A stretch of 64,000 nt of DNA from an uncultured Lachnospiraceae bacterium (GCA_910579275.1 CAJTTO010000008.1:1-64000); one strand, 5' to 3'. Counted from the stretch's first letter, positions 25,222 to 34,383 are shown. Numbers and translations are program-made. The notes: a model not told the origin generated them from the letters alone.

Positions 25222-27873
25222 ATGAATTATGGGAAACGAGGAATTTCTAAAGTCCAAAAATCCCTGACTTCTAAAACCATAAAATTCCAAAAGTTGTTTT
25301 TTGTGTCCGCACTCAAGGTTATACTGGTTGCCGCCCTGTCAACGGCAGTAATCGGTATCTGTCTGGGTATTGGCGCATTCAAAGGAATTTTAAGCTCGGC
25401 ACCTGACGTCGACCCATCGACTGTGCTTCCACGGGGATTTGCCACAGTCGTATATGATGCCAAAGGCAACGAGCTGACAAAGCTTGTCGCAGCGAACTCC
25501 AACAGAAGCAATGAGAAAATGGACAGAATTCCACAATATCTCGCCGATGCTTTTGTGGCAATCGAGGATAAGCGTTTTTATGAGCACAATGGTATTGACA
25601 TTCAGGGTATCATTCGTGCTGCTTTCATTGTAATACAGGAAAGGGACCTGTCACAGGGTGCATCCACCATCACCCAGCAGATTATCAAGAACAATGTTTT
25701 TGACAACTGGACCAATGAGAGCGACATCCAGAAAATCAGGCGAAAAGTCCAAGAACAGTACCTCGCACTTGAACTTGAAAAGAAAATGACAAAAGAGGAA
25801 ATCTTGGAAGTCTACATGAATACCATCAACCTAGGGCAGAATACCCTCGGCGTCAAGGCTGCAGCAGCCCGCTACTTTAACAAGCAGCCCTACCAGCTGA
25901 CACTCTCCGAGTGCGCCGTTATCGCTGCCACCACGTCAAATCCATCGAGATACAACCCCATTTCCCATCCGGAGGAAAACAAGAAACGACGCGAAATCGT
26001 CCTCAATAACATGAAAGAACAGGAGTTTATCTCGCAGGCAGAGTATGACGAGGCAATGGCGGACGACGTTTACAGCCGTATTTCCGAGGTCAACCAGAAG
26101 ACTGAAAGCAATTCCGTCTATACATATTTTGTAGACGAGGTTGCGGAACAGGTTCTTGCCGATCTCATGGAAATAAAAGGGTTCAATGAAACGCAGGCGC
26201 ACCGTCTCCTGTTCAGCGGCGGCTTAAGCATTTACACAACGCAGGATCCTGATATTCAGGCAATCTGTGACGAAGTATACGGCAACGAGGAAAACTATCC
26301 CGAAAACACAAAGTGGTACCTCAACTATGTGCTTACCATTGTGAAAGCAAACGGGGAAAAAGAAAACCACAGCACCGAAATGTTCAGGGCGCACTACAAA
26401 GAGCAGAATGCATCCTTTAATCTGCTCTACGATTCCAAGGATGCGGCTTATGAGGCCATCGAGGCATACAAGCATGACGTGATGGAGGAAGGAGACACGG
26501 TAGAGGGCGAGCGCGTCACCCTGACACCGCAGCCACAGGTTTCCATCACAATCGAGGATCAGTCTACCGGATATGTGGTAGCCATGGTCGGCGGACGCGG
26601 CGCGAAGGAAGCAAGCCGTACCCTCAACCGTGCATCCAACACGACAAGACAGCCCGGTTCTACATTTAAGGTTGTTTCGACCTATGCACCCGCGCTTGAC
26701 AGCGCCGGGCTTACCCTTGCAGACGTGCAGAACGACGCTCCGTACAATTACGCTGGCGGACGCCCTGTAAAAAACTGGTGGGGAAGCAATTACAGGGGAC
26801 TCCTAAGCCTCAGGTACGGTATTGTGCAGTCGGCCAACATCGTTGCCGTAAAAACACTTACACAGATATCCCCGCAGCTCGGTTTTGACTATCTGCAGAA
26901 CTTTGGTTTCACGACTATGGTTGACAAGCGTGTGGAAAAAGACGGGACAATCGTTTCCGATATCGGCCAGCCGCTTGCACTCGGCGGTATCACAGACGGC
27001 GTAACCAATCTGGAATTGAATGCCGCCTACGCCGCCATTGCGAACAAAGGCACTTATATCAAGCCAAAACTCTACACAAAAATAATTGACCACGACGGAA
27101 ACGTCCTGATAGACAACACGGCGCCGGAATCCACACAGGTCATCAAGGAATCCACCGCATGGCTTCTCACAAACGCAATGGTAGATGTTGTGACATCCGG
27201 TACCGGTGGTTCCGTGAACTTTGGCAACATGGCAATTGCCGGAAAAACAGGCACAACTTCCGACTATAAGGATGTATGGTTTTCAGGATATACACCATAC
27301 TACACCGCCACGACATGGACAGGATATGACAATAACGTAAGCATGAAATCCTCCAAGGAGAAAAATCTTTCCAAGACCATGTGGAAAGCTGTCATGTCAA
27401 GAATTCACGAAAATCTTGAGTATCAGTCCTTCCCCATGGCAGGCGGCATCGTCACTGCATCCATATGCTCGAAGTCCGGACGGCTTCCGATTGCCGGCGT
27501 GTGTGACGGCTCTGTCAAAACCGAGTACTTTGCGGAAGGGACTGTTCCTACAGAGTATTGTGACGTACACTACTATTCCAATGTCTGCCTGTATTCAGGA
27601 CTTGCCGCTGCGGACGAGTGTCCGTTTAAACAGGCATCCGTAATTGAACAGGTACCGGAACGGCTTCAGGACAATAACCTTGGCTCCGCACTCACAACAG
27701 TACCTGACGACGCAGCCGCCGAGGCAAAGCAGTTATGTCCGCATAACAGCTTCTTCTTCGCCGCACCAAACGCGCAGGAAGTACTCCAGCAGCAGATGCT
27801 TGAAATGCAGCAGCGCGCTGCCGCACAGACACAGCCGCAGACACCGGCAGAACCCGCATCTGACACAGACTAA
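25222..27873 (+). CDS. Class A penicillin-binding protein (PBP1a type)
   Basis: 883 residues. Cytoplasmic basic head, one membrane helix at about 33-53, glycosyltransferase domain with EDKRFYEHNGIDIQGIIRA, GASTITQQIIKN and KKMTKEEILEVYMN, then a transpeptidase domain with SxxK as GSTFK, SxN as SAN (SANIVAVKT) and the third motif GKTGTTSDYKD. It polymerises and cross-links peptidoglycan on the outer face. A Cys-containing segment after the catalytic core and a Gln/Ala/Pro-rich tail end the protein. ATG at 25222 follows GGAGGTG. Monocistronic, with a strong terminator. Confidence 0.95.
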   Translation: MNYGKRGISKVQKSLTSKTIKFQKLFFVSALKVILVAALSTAVIGICLGIGAFKGILSSAPDVDPSTVLPRGFATVVYDAKGNELTKLVAANSNRSNEKMDRIPQYLADAFVAIEDKRFYEHNGIDIQGIIRAAFIVIQERDLSQGASTITQQIIKNNVFDNWTNESDIQKIRRKVQEQYLALELEKKMTKEEILEVYMNTINLGQNTLGVKAAAARYFNKQPYQLTLSECAVIAATTSNPSRYNPISHPEENKKRREIVLNNMKEQEFISQAEYDEAMADDVYSRISEVNQKTESNSVYTYFVDEVAEQVLADLMEIKGFNETQAHRLLFSGGLSIYTTQDPDIQAICDEVYGNEENYPENTKWYLNYVLTIVKANGEKENHSTEMFRAHYKEQNASFNLLYDSKDAAYEAIEAYKHDVMEEGDTVEGERVTLTPQPQVSITIEDQSTGYVVAMVGGRGAKEASRTLNRASNTTRQPGSTFKVVSTYAPALDSAGLTLADVQNDAPYNYAGGRPVKNWWGSNYRGLLSLRYGIVQSANIVAVKTLTQISPQLGFDYLQNFGFTTMVDKRVEKDGTIVSDIGQPLALGGITDGVTNLELNAAYAAIANKGTYIKPKLYTKIIDHDGNVLIDNTAPESTQVIKESTAWLLTNAMVDVVTSGTGGSVNFGNMAIAGKTGTTSDYKDVWFSGYTPYYTATTWTGYDNNVSMKSSKEKNLSKTMWKAVMSRIHENLEYQSFPMAGGIVTASICSKSGRLPIAGVCDGSVKTEYFAEGTVPTEYCDVHYYSNVCLYSGLAAADECPFKQASVIEQVPERLQDNNLGSALTTVPDDAAAEAKQLCPHNSFFFAAPNAQEVLQQQMLEMQQRAAAQTQPQTPAEPASDTD

Positions 27874-27881
27874 ATCATTAT

Positions 27882-27930
27882 TGCACAGTTTTGGAAAAGT
27901 ATATTTTTTCCAGAACTGTGCATTCTATTT
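27882..27930 (+). terminator. Terminator of the penicillin-binding protein gene
   Basis: TGCACAGTTTTGGAAAA pairs with TTTTTCCAGAACTGTGCA, about 16 bp with one mismatch, followed shortly by CTATTTTTG. It ends 22 bases before the BFD-like gene. Confidence 0.8.
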
Positions 27931-27952
27931 TTGAAAAGGAGGTGTTCAACAG

Positions 27953-28144
27953 ATGAATCTTGATAAGATTGTATGTAACTGCCAAAGCGTAACAAACGGC
28001 ATGATTAAGGATGCTGTTTATTCCGGGGCAAGTACGCTGGAAGAAGTTCAGGCAGTCACAGGTGCCGGAACCGTATGCGGAACCTGTCTGGAGGATGTGC
28101 AGCGTCTTGTGGATCATTTCGTGGCAGAGCGCGATAATCATTAA
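27953..28144 (+). CDS. BFD-like [2Fe-2S]-binding protein
   Basis: 63 residues. Four cysteines in the BFD arrangement: CNC at 8-10 and CGTC at about 42-45, with the family helix pattern VTNGMIKDAV and STLEEVQAVTGAG. Such domains bind a [2Fe-2S] cluster as small ferredoxins or parts of larger redox enzymes. AAAAGGAGGTG precedes the ATG. It is flanked by terminators on both sides, so it is probably transcribed alone or by read-through. Partner unknown. Confidence 0.88.
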   Translation: MNLDKIVCNCQSVTNGMIKDAVYSGASTLEEVQAVTGAGTVCGTCLEDVQRLVDHFVAERDNH

Positions 28145-28179
28145 AACGCTCAGGGGAAATGCATTCCCCTGAGCGTTTT
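28143..28179 (+). terminator. Terminator of the BFD-like gene
   Basis: AAAACGCTCAGGGGAA and TTCCCCTGAGCGTTTT form a perfect 16-bp stem. The A- and T-flanks are symmetrical, so it can stop transcription from either side, including from the tRNA side. Confidence 0.85.
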
Positions 28180-28199
28180 ATATAAAAGACTTTTTATAA

Positions 28200-28272
28200 A
28201 GCTGCTAACGGGAATCGGACCCGTGACCTCCGCACTACCAATGCGACGCACTACCGACTGTGCTATAGCAGC
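28200..28272 (-). tRNA. tRNA-Thr (anticodon GGT)
   Basis: 73 bases fold as a cloverleaf: acceptor GCTGCTA with TAGCAGC, D-arm GCAC with GTGC and a GG-containing loop, anticodon arm TCGCA / TTGGTAG / TGCGG giving GGT, and T-arm ACGGG with CCCGT. The discriminator is T, common for threonine tRNAs of Gram-positives. CCA is not encoded. The T-loop is TCCGATT: position 55 is C rather than the nearly universal T. No other tRNA is adjacent. Confidence 0.9.
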
Positions 28273-28481
28273 CAGTTCCAACGACTAAGTCGCTGTTACC
28301 GAAAAATATAATACCACAAACAATGCATGTTGTCAATCCTTTTTATTTAAAGTTTCTAGATGATGCCGCCGCATCACCGTCGAAGTTTTGCCTAGAGCGT
28401 GTATATTTCCGTCTATGCCATAGCTATTTATTACAATAATGTTAATAAAATATTAGAATAATATATGATACTTACGATTTC

Positions 28482-28510
28482 TTGCCAACGCCAATCAGAT
28501 AGGCTATACT
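28482..28510 (+). promoter_or_regulatory. Sigma-A-type promoter of the SH3 protein gene
   Basis: TTGCCA at 28482-28487 and TATACT at 28505-28510, spaced 17 bases, 70 bases before the start codon. The sequence 28273-28480 is otherwise AT-rich with a short GC dyad near 28360 and no gene. Confidence 0.6.
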
Positions 28511-28580
28511 ATATTTGCCACAAACATTTTTCAATCACAAGACGAATCTTACAATACTGTGAAAAAACGAGGTGACAATG

Positions 28581-29015
28581 ATGAAGAAAACAACAATAAA
28601 TACAATCTTGATATCCATAATAACTGTCATGTCTGTCTCAATTTGTTTCCTGATTTTCTGTATCATTACACGTCCCCGTTATGCCATTGTGGAGGAATCG
28701 GAAACCGCAACCATTGTGGAATCCGTCAGCTTATCCGACGAGCCGCAGACCCAGAGTGCTGCCGCTGCTGCGTCTGTCGCAGCCGAACCCGTTCCTGATG
28801 TGGTGGAGGAAACACCCACTACCAAACGCGGAAAGACCTCCACACGTGTCAATATCCGCGACGCAGCATCCGAGGATGCCAAAGTCCTTGAAACCGTCGA
28901 TGAAGGAACGACTTTCGATATCTTGGAGATTATGGACAACGGATGGACCAAAATCCTGTATCAGGACTATGAAGCATATATTTCTTCCAATTTTGTTATT
29001 GTCCTCAACGATTAA
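28581..29015 (+). CDS. Membrane-anchored SH3b domain protein
   Basis: 144 residues. A short basic start and one membrane helix (about 7-30, ILISIITVMSVSICFLIFCI) anchor it; an acidic, Ala-rich linker follows, then a bacterial SH3 domain (RVNIRDAASEDAKVLETV, GWTKILYQDYEAYISSNFV). Such domains bind cell-wall peptides. Of three nearby starts I prefer the second ATG of ATGATG, six bases after GAGGTG. The stop lies in a perfect hairpin shared with the opposing gene. Confidence 0.85.
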   Translation: MKKTTINTILISIITVMSVSICFLIFCIITRPRYAIVEESETATIVESVSLSDEPQTQSAAAAASVAAEPVPDVVEETPTTKRGKTSTRVNIRDAASEDAKVLETVDEGTTFDILEIMDNGWTKILYQDYEAYISSNFVIVLND

Positions 29016-29046
29016 ACCGGATGCACAGCATCCGGTTTAATCGTTG
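29006..29046. terminator. Bidirectional terminator covering two stop codons
   Basis: A perfect 19-bp stem (arms 29006-29024 and 29028-29046) around ACA. It contains the last codons and stop of the SH3 gene on the plus strand and of the 57-residue gene on the minus strand. T-runs are short, so efficiency is uncertain. Confidence 0.6.
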
Positions 29047-29210
29047 TCAGGCTCCATTCGTCGATTGGACTCCGCAAGCAGGTCATCCAAATCTATCAAC
29101 TCATCAAGCACGTAGTCATCATATCCGCACTTTACCCACTCCAGAGCAAGCGCCTCGTCGCTTTTGTCATCCCAGCATTTTTTCCTATTCCCGCAAAACA
29201 AACACATCAT
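29037..29210 (-). CDS. 57-residue acidic protein with Cys pairs, coupled to YihY
   Basis: 57 residues starting MMCLFCGNRKKCWDD. It has a CxxC pair plus two further Cys, a net acidic charge and a central run DYVLDELIDLDDLL. The start ATGATG overlaps the TGA of the YihY gene, so it is very likely translated by coupling; GGGAGAG lies about 10 bases upstream. Its stop is inside the terminator hairpin. Four cysteines could bind zinc. I do not recognise the family. Confidence 0.7.
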   Translation of the reverse strand: MMCLFCGNRKKCWDDKSDEALALEWVKCGYDDYVLDELIDLDDLLAESNRRMEPDND

Positions 29211-30193
29211 ATGTCATTTTCTCTCCCAACGCGTCTTCTCTTAGCCCTGAACTTTATCAAAGTCCCTCTTTGTACCATCAAGTCACCATGGTATTTATCC
29301 TTATAATATTCGTATGCCCTTCTGTAATTATAACCGTATTCCGCAAACTTGCGCAGAACCACATTGATTTCAGCGCCGACAAACACAATATTCATCGTCC
29401 CATACAGCCACAAAATAAAAATCACGACTGTCGCAAGACTACCGTATGTAATGGAATAATTCGCAAAATTACTGATGTAGAAGGAAAATGCCCACGAATA
29501 GACGAGCCATGCAATCGTGGAAAACAGCGCCCCCCAGAACTCATAGCGGAGTCTGGATTTTCTGTTGGGAAAGTTCATGTATACCAACAAAAAGAAAAGC
29601 AGCAAAAATACAAGCATACAGAGGTACTTTCCGTATTTGAACAGCGCGTCAAACATAGCCATTCCCGGCACAAACTGAAGCAGCCAGTTAAAAATATTGT
29701 TCCCTAACACAATCAGAATCATCATAAGCCCCATCGCCGAAAAAAAGGCTACAACATAGAGGACTGCAAGCGCATATACAAAAATCGTCCCTCTGGTCTC
29801 CCTGATGCCGTATACCGCATTCATACCGATGATGACTGCATAGACTCCCTTTGATGCGCAGAAAAGCATGACAAGCATGGTGAAGGATTTTACCATGGTC
29901 GTACTCTCGGCATACGCCTCCGCAAGAATCTGGTTCAAAAGCGGCGCCAGCCCCTCCGGAATCACGCTGAGCATATATTCCGTAAACCTTGCCGTATCAA
30001 TCGGCAGATAGTTGAACATGGATATGCAGTACATTGCCATCGGAAACAGCGACATAAGCAAAAATAAAGCCGCGTGTCCCGCAAACGAGGACACGTGGTC
30101 ATATTTTATTTTCCTTAAAAAGCTGTAAGATATTTCATACATTTTTTTTAGATTTTTTCTGGTTATTCTTTTCTTTATCTCTTCTCCACCCAT
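29207..30193 (-). CDS. YihY/BrkB-family membrane protein
   Basis: 328 residues with about six membrane helices. The family pattern is clear: VSSFAGHAALFLLMSLFPMAM near the start, then YGIRETRGTIFVYALAVLYV and later YSITYGSLATVVIFILWLYG. Often mis-named RNase BN; the true role is unknown and a transporter function is assumed. It ends in a basic tail (KFRAKRRRVGRENDI). It follows the CheC-like gene by three bases and overlaps the 57-residue gene. Confidence 0.9.
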   Translation of the reverse strand: MGGEEIKKRITRKNLKKMYEISYSFLRKIKYDHVSSFAGHAALFLLMSLFPMAMYCISMFNYLPIDTARFTEYMLSVIPEGLAPLLNQILAEAYAESTTMVKSFTMLVMLFCASKGVYAVIIGMNAVYGIRETRGTIFVYALAVLYVVAFFSAMGLMMILIVLGNNIFNWLLQFVPGMAMFDALFKYGKYLCMLVFLLLFFLLVYMNFPNRKSRLRYEFWGALFSTIAWLVYSWAFSFYISNFANYSITYGSLATVVIFILWLYGTMNIVFVGAEINVVLRKFAEYGYNYRRAYEYYKDKYHGDLMVQRGTLIKFRAKRRRVGRENDI

Positions 30194-30196
30194 TTA

Positions 30197-30817
30197 TTAT
30201 TGACTTTCCTTCTCCTTTGCTTTCTTGATAAGGAAAAGGTCGCTAATTGCCTTGCCAAGGTTGTGCGGATAGAGCTGAACTACCGGGCTGTTAATAATCT
30301 CTCCTACCTTCATCCGAAATCGCACTTTGACAAACCTTTCCTCATCCGGAAACTCACATGCAATGTATTCACCGTCTTCCATAAATTTTGCCTCGGGAGT
30401 CGATATATCCGTTTTCCTTTCCAGCATGACGCTCATGGAAGTTGCAGCCGCCCCCATCATCTGGTTCATCGCCTCGGACACTGCACTGATATGAAGCTCT
30501 CCCAGATCCATCTTTGCAAAATCACCGCTTCCGTCGCTTCCCATCATCAGGTCGGCAATCGCCTTGGCATCATGCTCCTCGAGCATCAGGATGCTGCATC
30601 CTTTTACCCCCTCCACATAATTGACCTTTACAAAAACTTTCTTGGAAGATACATTTTTTGTGTATTCGCTTTTCTCAACAATTTCCACTTTCGGCGGTGT
30701 AATATCTACTGTCTGACGCACCAGCATACTGAGTGTCGACGCCGATGAGCCAAGACATATATTTGAAATTTCCCCTATTGCATCAATTTCCATATCTGTA
30801 AATATATAGCTGTCCAT
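30197..30817 (-). CDS. CheC-like chemotaxis phosphatase
   Basis: 206 residues, the length of CheC. Both active-site motifs are present: DAIGEISN (D-x3-E-x2-N, residues about 12-19) and SAVSEAMN (S-x3-E-x2-N, about 111-118), each followed by G and a helix. CheC and FliY N-domains dephosphorylate CheY-P. No CheD or flagellar gene is beside it; it lies in a run from pilB to yihY, so it could serve the pilus-like apparatus. That is inference from context. Confidence 0.85.
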   Translation of the reverse strand: MDSYIFTDMEIDAIGEISNICLGSSASTLSMLVRQTVDITPPKVEIVEKSEYTKNVSSKKVFVKVNYVEGVKGCSILMLEEHDAKAIADLMMGSDGSGDFAKMDLGELHISAVSEAMNQMMGAAATSMSVMLERKTDISTPEAKFMEDGEYIACEFPDEERFVKVRFRMKVGEIINSPVVQLYPHNLGKAISDLFLIKKAKEKESQ

Positions 30818-30836
30818 TTATTATCCTCCATTATTT

Positions 30837-31340
30837 TTAACCCATCAGTGTCGACGGATCACATTCCAGCGCCTTGGCAAGTTTCCGTATCAGCGTTTCC
30901 GGCTGCCTTGTCAAATCGCAGAAAGGAGCCTCACAATTTTTCACCGCAGACACCCCATACCCCATTCGTTCGGCAATCTGCTCCCTTGTTTTTCCAAGCT
31001 GAATCCGCCGCATCTTTACCGGTGATATTTTGGCAAACCAGATGTACATATTTCTGCCGTCATAATTGACGGTATTGACCAGCTGGACAATTTCACCGGA
31101 ATTTCCCATGGTGTCCTTATCCACCTTGTACATTGACGAAATTGTTATCATCATTTTCTTCAGCAGTCCCTCGTCATCGTAATGGCTCAGGTTCTCCATA
31201 GGTATGTACAGGTCAATAAAAATTGACTTTAGTTCCCGAATCTGTTCCTCGTCAACTTTAATGACATAGTTGTTCTCCTTTGCCGCATCATACATGGATA
31301 ATATTTTACTCCAAAATGCATCTTTATCAAATCCTGACAT
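30837..31340 (-). CDS. HTH protein of unknown role
   Basis: 167 residues. The first 100 residues are a mixed alpha/beta region without a family I know (FWSKILSMYDAAKENNYVIK). The C-terminal 60 residues look like an XRE/lambda-repressor-type helix-turn-helix (KTREQIAERMGYGVSAVKNCE) followed by LIRKLAKALECDPSTLMG. GGAGGGC precedes the ATG. It lies between pilC and the CheC-like gene, in the same direction with gaps of 69 and 19 bases. Confidence 0.75.
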   Translation of the reverse strand: MSGFDKDAFWSKILSMYDAAKENNYVIKVDEEQIRELKSIFIDLYIPMENLSHYDDEGLLKKMMITISSMYKVDKDTMGNSGEIVQLVNTVNYDGRNMYIWFAKISPVKMRRIQLGKTREQIAERMGYGVSAVKNCEAPFCDLTRQPETLIRKLAKALECDPSTLMG

Positions 31341-31409
31341 TTCTGCCCTCCGTTATTTCAATAAATTTTTTCGTTTTATATTGTCGCTGTCTGAGCCAAA
31401 ATGATTTGA

Positions 31410-32624
31410 TTACATCGAATCAAGTGCAGTGTACATTGTCATCATCGGCGCCATACATGCAGCTACCAGTCCGCCGACCACGATTGCGAGCACCACGATA
31501 ATCATAGGCTCCATCGCCGCCATCAATGACTGCACTGCCATTTCCACTTCCTCATCATAGTAATCCGCAAGCTTATCGAGCATATCCTCGGTATTACCGG
31601 ACTCCTCGCCAATACGAATCATATGGTATACCATCGGCGGAAACAACCCGCAATCCTCAAGCGGACGAGACAGCGGCATACCGATTGACACTTGGTCAGA
31701 CGCATCCTTCAATGCTTCCTTGAAATAAACGTTACCCATAATGCCGGACACGATTTCTGTCGCCTCGACAAGCGACACGCCGGATCCCAGCAATGTGCCG
31801 AGCGTTCTTGCCATCTGTGCCGCTGCCGATTTCACTGTCATGTTTTTCAAAATCGGAATCTTTAATGCAAGCATTCCGAAGAAATGTTTTCCTGCTATTG
31901 TTTTTGCAAAATAAGTGATGCCAACCGCAATGCCGGCGACAACAGGTATAATGATGAACCAATAATGAATCAGCCCGTTACTCAACGCCACATAAAACTT
32001 TGTAATAGCAGGAAGCTCTGTGCCCAGATCCACGAACATCGTCTGATAGGAGGGAATGACAACCACCAGCATGACAACCGTGATGACAATTGCAATGACA
32101 AACACAGCAATCGGATATATCATTGCCTTTTTCACAAGCGCCTGTGTTCTGCTTGATTTGTCAAGCTGCGTGGAAACCCTGTCCATCGCAATATGTAACG
32201 TACCGGATGCCTCGCCTGCCGCCACCATGTTCACCATAAGGCTTGGAAAAACCTTGGGGTGGTCGCCGAGCGCCTGCGCAAGGGTATCACCCTTTTCAAT
32301 GCCGATTCGCACCTCGTTGAGCGCATCCTTCAATCGTTTGTTTTCCGTCTGTTCATGCAGCATGCGCAGCGTTTCCATAATCGTTACGCCCGCCTTGTTC
32401 ATGCTGACAAACTGACGGCACATGACACTGAGATCCCTTGCCGTCGGATATCCTCCTATCTGGATATTGATATCCTGCGTCAGCACACTCTGTCCTTTTA
32501 CAGACACAACAGTCAGTCCCTGACTGCGCAGTTTGCTTTTTACCTCGTCCTCGCCGTCTGCATCTATGGAACCCTTCACTTCTTTTCCAAGCTTATCTAT
32601 GGCTTCATACCCATATTTTGCCAT
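31410..32624 (-). CDS. pilC: Type IV pilus / type II secretion inner-membrane protein PilC
   Basis: 404 residues. N-terminal cytoplasmic part (MAKYGYEAIDKLGKEVKGSI), then two GspF domains, each starting with a conserved helix (DLSVMCRQFVSMNKAGVTIM; AQMARTLGTLLGSGVSLVEA) and ending in membrane helices. It forms the membrane platform moved by PilB. Gene order pilB, pilC; no pilin, PilD, PilM-O or PilT is in the window. Confidence 0.92.
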   Translation of the reverse strand: MAKYGYEAIDKLGKEVKGSIDADGEDEVKSKLRSQGLTVVSVKGQSVLTQDINIQIGGYPTARDLSVMCRQFVSMNKAGVTIMETLRMLHEQTENKRLKDALNEVRIGIEKGDTLAQALGDHPKVFPSLMVNMVAAGEASGTLHIAMDRVSTQLDKSSRTQALVKKAMIYPIAVFVIAIVITVVMLVVVIPSYQTMFVDLGTELPAITKFYVALSNGLIHYWFIIIPVVAGIAVGITYFAKTIAGKHFFGMLALKIPILKNMTVKSAAAQMARTLGTLLGSGVSLVEATEIVSGIMGNVYFKEALKDASDQVSIGMPLSRPLEDCGLFPPMVYHMIRIGEESGNTEDMLDKLADYYDEEVEMAVQSLMAAMEPMIIVVLAIVVGGLVAACMAPMMTMYTALDSM

Positions 32625-32691
32625 TTCTGTCTTTTTCCCCTTTCATGCCCGTTTCTCCATCTGCGTCTTGATGATAGTTTACGGTGTTCTT

Positions 32692-34383
32692 TTATGAATC
32701 AAAAGATATGCGGACTACCTCTGCAAAAGAAGTTGTACCGTCCAGCACATAGCCTGACCCGCTCATCCGCAATGTCCGCATTCCCTCCTCAATCGCCTTT
32801 TCCTTCAGGACATCCGCGCCGTCACGTCTGCTGATAATCTTTTTGAGCGCCGGCGACATCTTCATAATCTCATACACACCGATTCGTCCTTTATAGCCTG
32901 TATTTTCACACTTGGGACAACCGCACGGATCGTATATTGTGACGTCTTCACCGACATCCACTCCCATAAATTCCTTCTCCTCTTCCGTCGCCGGTCTCGG
33001 TTTCTTGCAGAGCGGGCAAAGCCGCCTGACAAGTCTCTGGGCAATGACACCGATTACGGAATCCGCTATCAGGTAGGACTCGATTCCCATGTCCTCGAGA
33101 CGTGTAATGGAACTCGCCGCCGAGTTGGTATGCAGCGTGCTTACAACGAGATGTCCTGTGATGGACGCCTGCACGGCTATTGACGCCGTCTCCGTGTCTC
33201 GAATCTCACCAATCATGATAATATCCGGATCCTGTCGCAGAATGGAACGCAGTGCACTTGCAAAAGTAAGATCTGCCTTGGTATTCACCTGAACCTGATT
33301 GATACCGTCAAGATTCGCCTCCACGGGATCCTCTACCGTAATAATATTTACATCATTTGTATTTAATTCACTCAATGCCGTATATAATGTTGTCGACTTA
33401 CCACTTCCCGTAGGTCCCGTTACCAGAAGGATTCCATGCGGATTTTTGATAATGTAGTCAAACTGCTCCAGCTCATACGGTTTGAGACCCAGCTGGCTCT
33501 TTTCCCTTGTCAGCGCCATCTTTGCCGTGAGTCGCATAACGACCTTCTCTCCAAATACTGTCGGCAGAATGGAGACACGGATATCATACTCAACGTGGTC
33601 TACAACCTGTGTGATACGTCCGTCCTGCGGCTTTCTCTTCTCGGAAATATCCATGCCGCCTATAATCTTAATACGTGCTATAATCGCCGGAAGTACCGAA
33701 ACATTGTAGGTTGCTTTTTTCTGCAGCACACCGTCAATACGGTATCTCACGCGAATATAATCCTCCATCGGTTCCACATGAATATCCGATGCGCGCTGGC
33801 GCACTGCCAAATCTATCATTTCCTTGACAAGCTTTACAATCGGGGAGCTGTTGATTTCCTCCTCCTCATGCTCATCGATTTCGACCTCGAGCTTCTTTTC
33901 TTTTGCATACTGGTTGAGCGCATCCTTCATTTCAGCCTGACCAAAATACTTGTCAATGGCAAGCATAATACTTCTGGTCGTCGCGACAACCGGCTCTACC
34001 TGATAGTTCGTGATAATGGATATATCCTCCTGTGCGTATGTGTCGAGAGGATTTTCCATTGCCACCCGGAGAACATTCTTGTTTTTCTCACTGAATGCAA
34101 ACGGAATCATGGTATATTTTTTCAGAATGTTTACAGGAACCAGCTGTGTTACCGACTTATCCACGTTTATATTCTGAAGATCGACAATTTCGATGTTCAG
34201 CTGGTCGCTCAGCGCCACCGCAATGTCATCCTCTGTAATATAGCCTTCATCTACAAGGATTTCTCCCAGCTTTTTATTCCGCTCTTTCTGTTTTGAAAGC
34301 GCCTTTTGAAGCTGCTCCTCCGTAATACTGCCAGTCTCCACGAGCAAATCGCCAAGCCTTATTTTTTTTCGTTTAAAATCCAT
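32692..34383 (-). CDS. pilB: Type IV pilus assembly ATPase PilB
   Basis: About 563 residues. Two N-terminal MshEN-type repeats (IRLGDLLVETGSITEEQLQ, LGEILVDEGYITEDDIAVAL), which in relatives bind c-di-GMP, are followed by the ATPase core: Walker A GPTGSGKSTTLYT, Asp box ITVEDPVE, Walker B IIMIGEIRDTETA, His box THLH-type STLHTNSA. Four cysteines (CPLCKK and CGCPKC) form the zinc site. Start at 34383; a longer frame adds 11 residues without support. First gene of the unit. Confidence 0.93.
   Translation of the reverse strand: MDFKRKKIRLGDLLVETGSITEEQLQKALSKQKERNKKLGEILVDEGYITEDDIAVALSDQLNIEIVDLQNINVDKSVTQLVPVNILKKYTMIPFAFSEKNKNVLRVAMENPLDTYAQEDISIITNYQVEPVVATTRSIMLAIDKYFGQAEMKDALNQYAKEKKLEVEIDEHEEEEINSSPIVKLVKEMIDLAVRQRASDIHVEPMEDYIRVRYRIDGVLQKKATYNVSVLPAIIARIKIIGGMDISEKRKPQDGRITQVVDHVEYDIRVSILPTVFGEKVVMRLTAKMALTREKSQLGLKPYELEQFDYIIKNPHGILLVTGPTGSGKSTTLYTALSELNTNDVNIITVEDPVEANLDGINQVQVNTKADLTFASALRSILRQDPDIIMIGEIRDTETASIAVQASITGHLVVSTLHTNSAASSITRLEDMGIESYLIADSVIGVIAQRLVRRLCPLCKKPRPATEEEKEFMGVDVGEDVTIYDPCGCPKCENTGYKGRIGVYEIMKMSPALKKIISRRDGADVLKEKAIEEGMRTLRMSGSGYVLDGTTSFAEVVRISFDS

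Noticed and set aside
28350..28400. Possible diverged copy of the 163-bp foldback (GATGCCGCCGCATC core)
   Set aside because: Only a short GC dyad is similar; the ends AGTGTACTGTCC are absent.
33436..34296. Open frame of 286 codons antisense to pilB
   Set aside because: pilB motifs are complete on the minus strand; the opposite frame is rich in Cys, His and Leu without a pattern.
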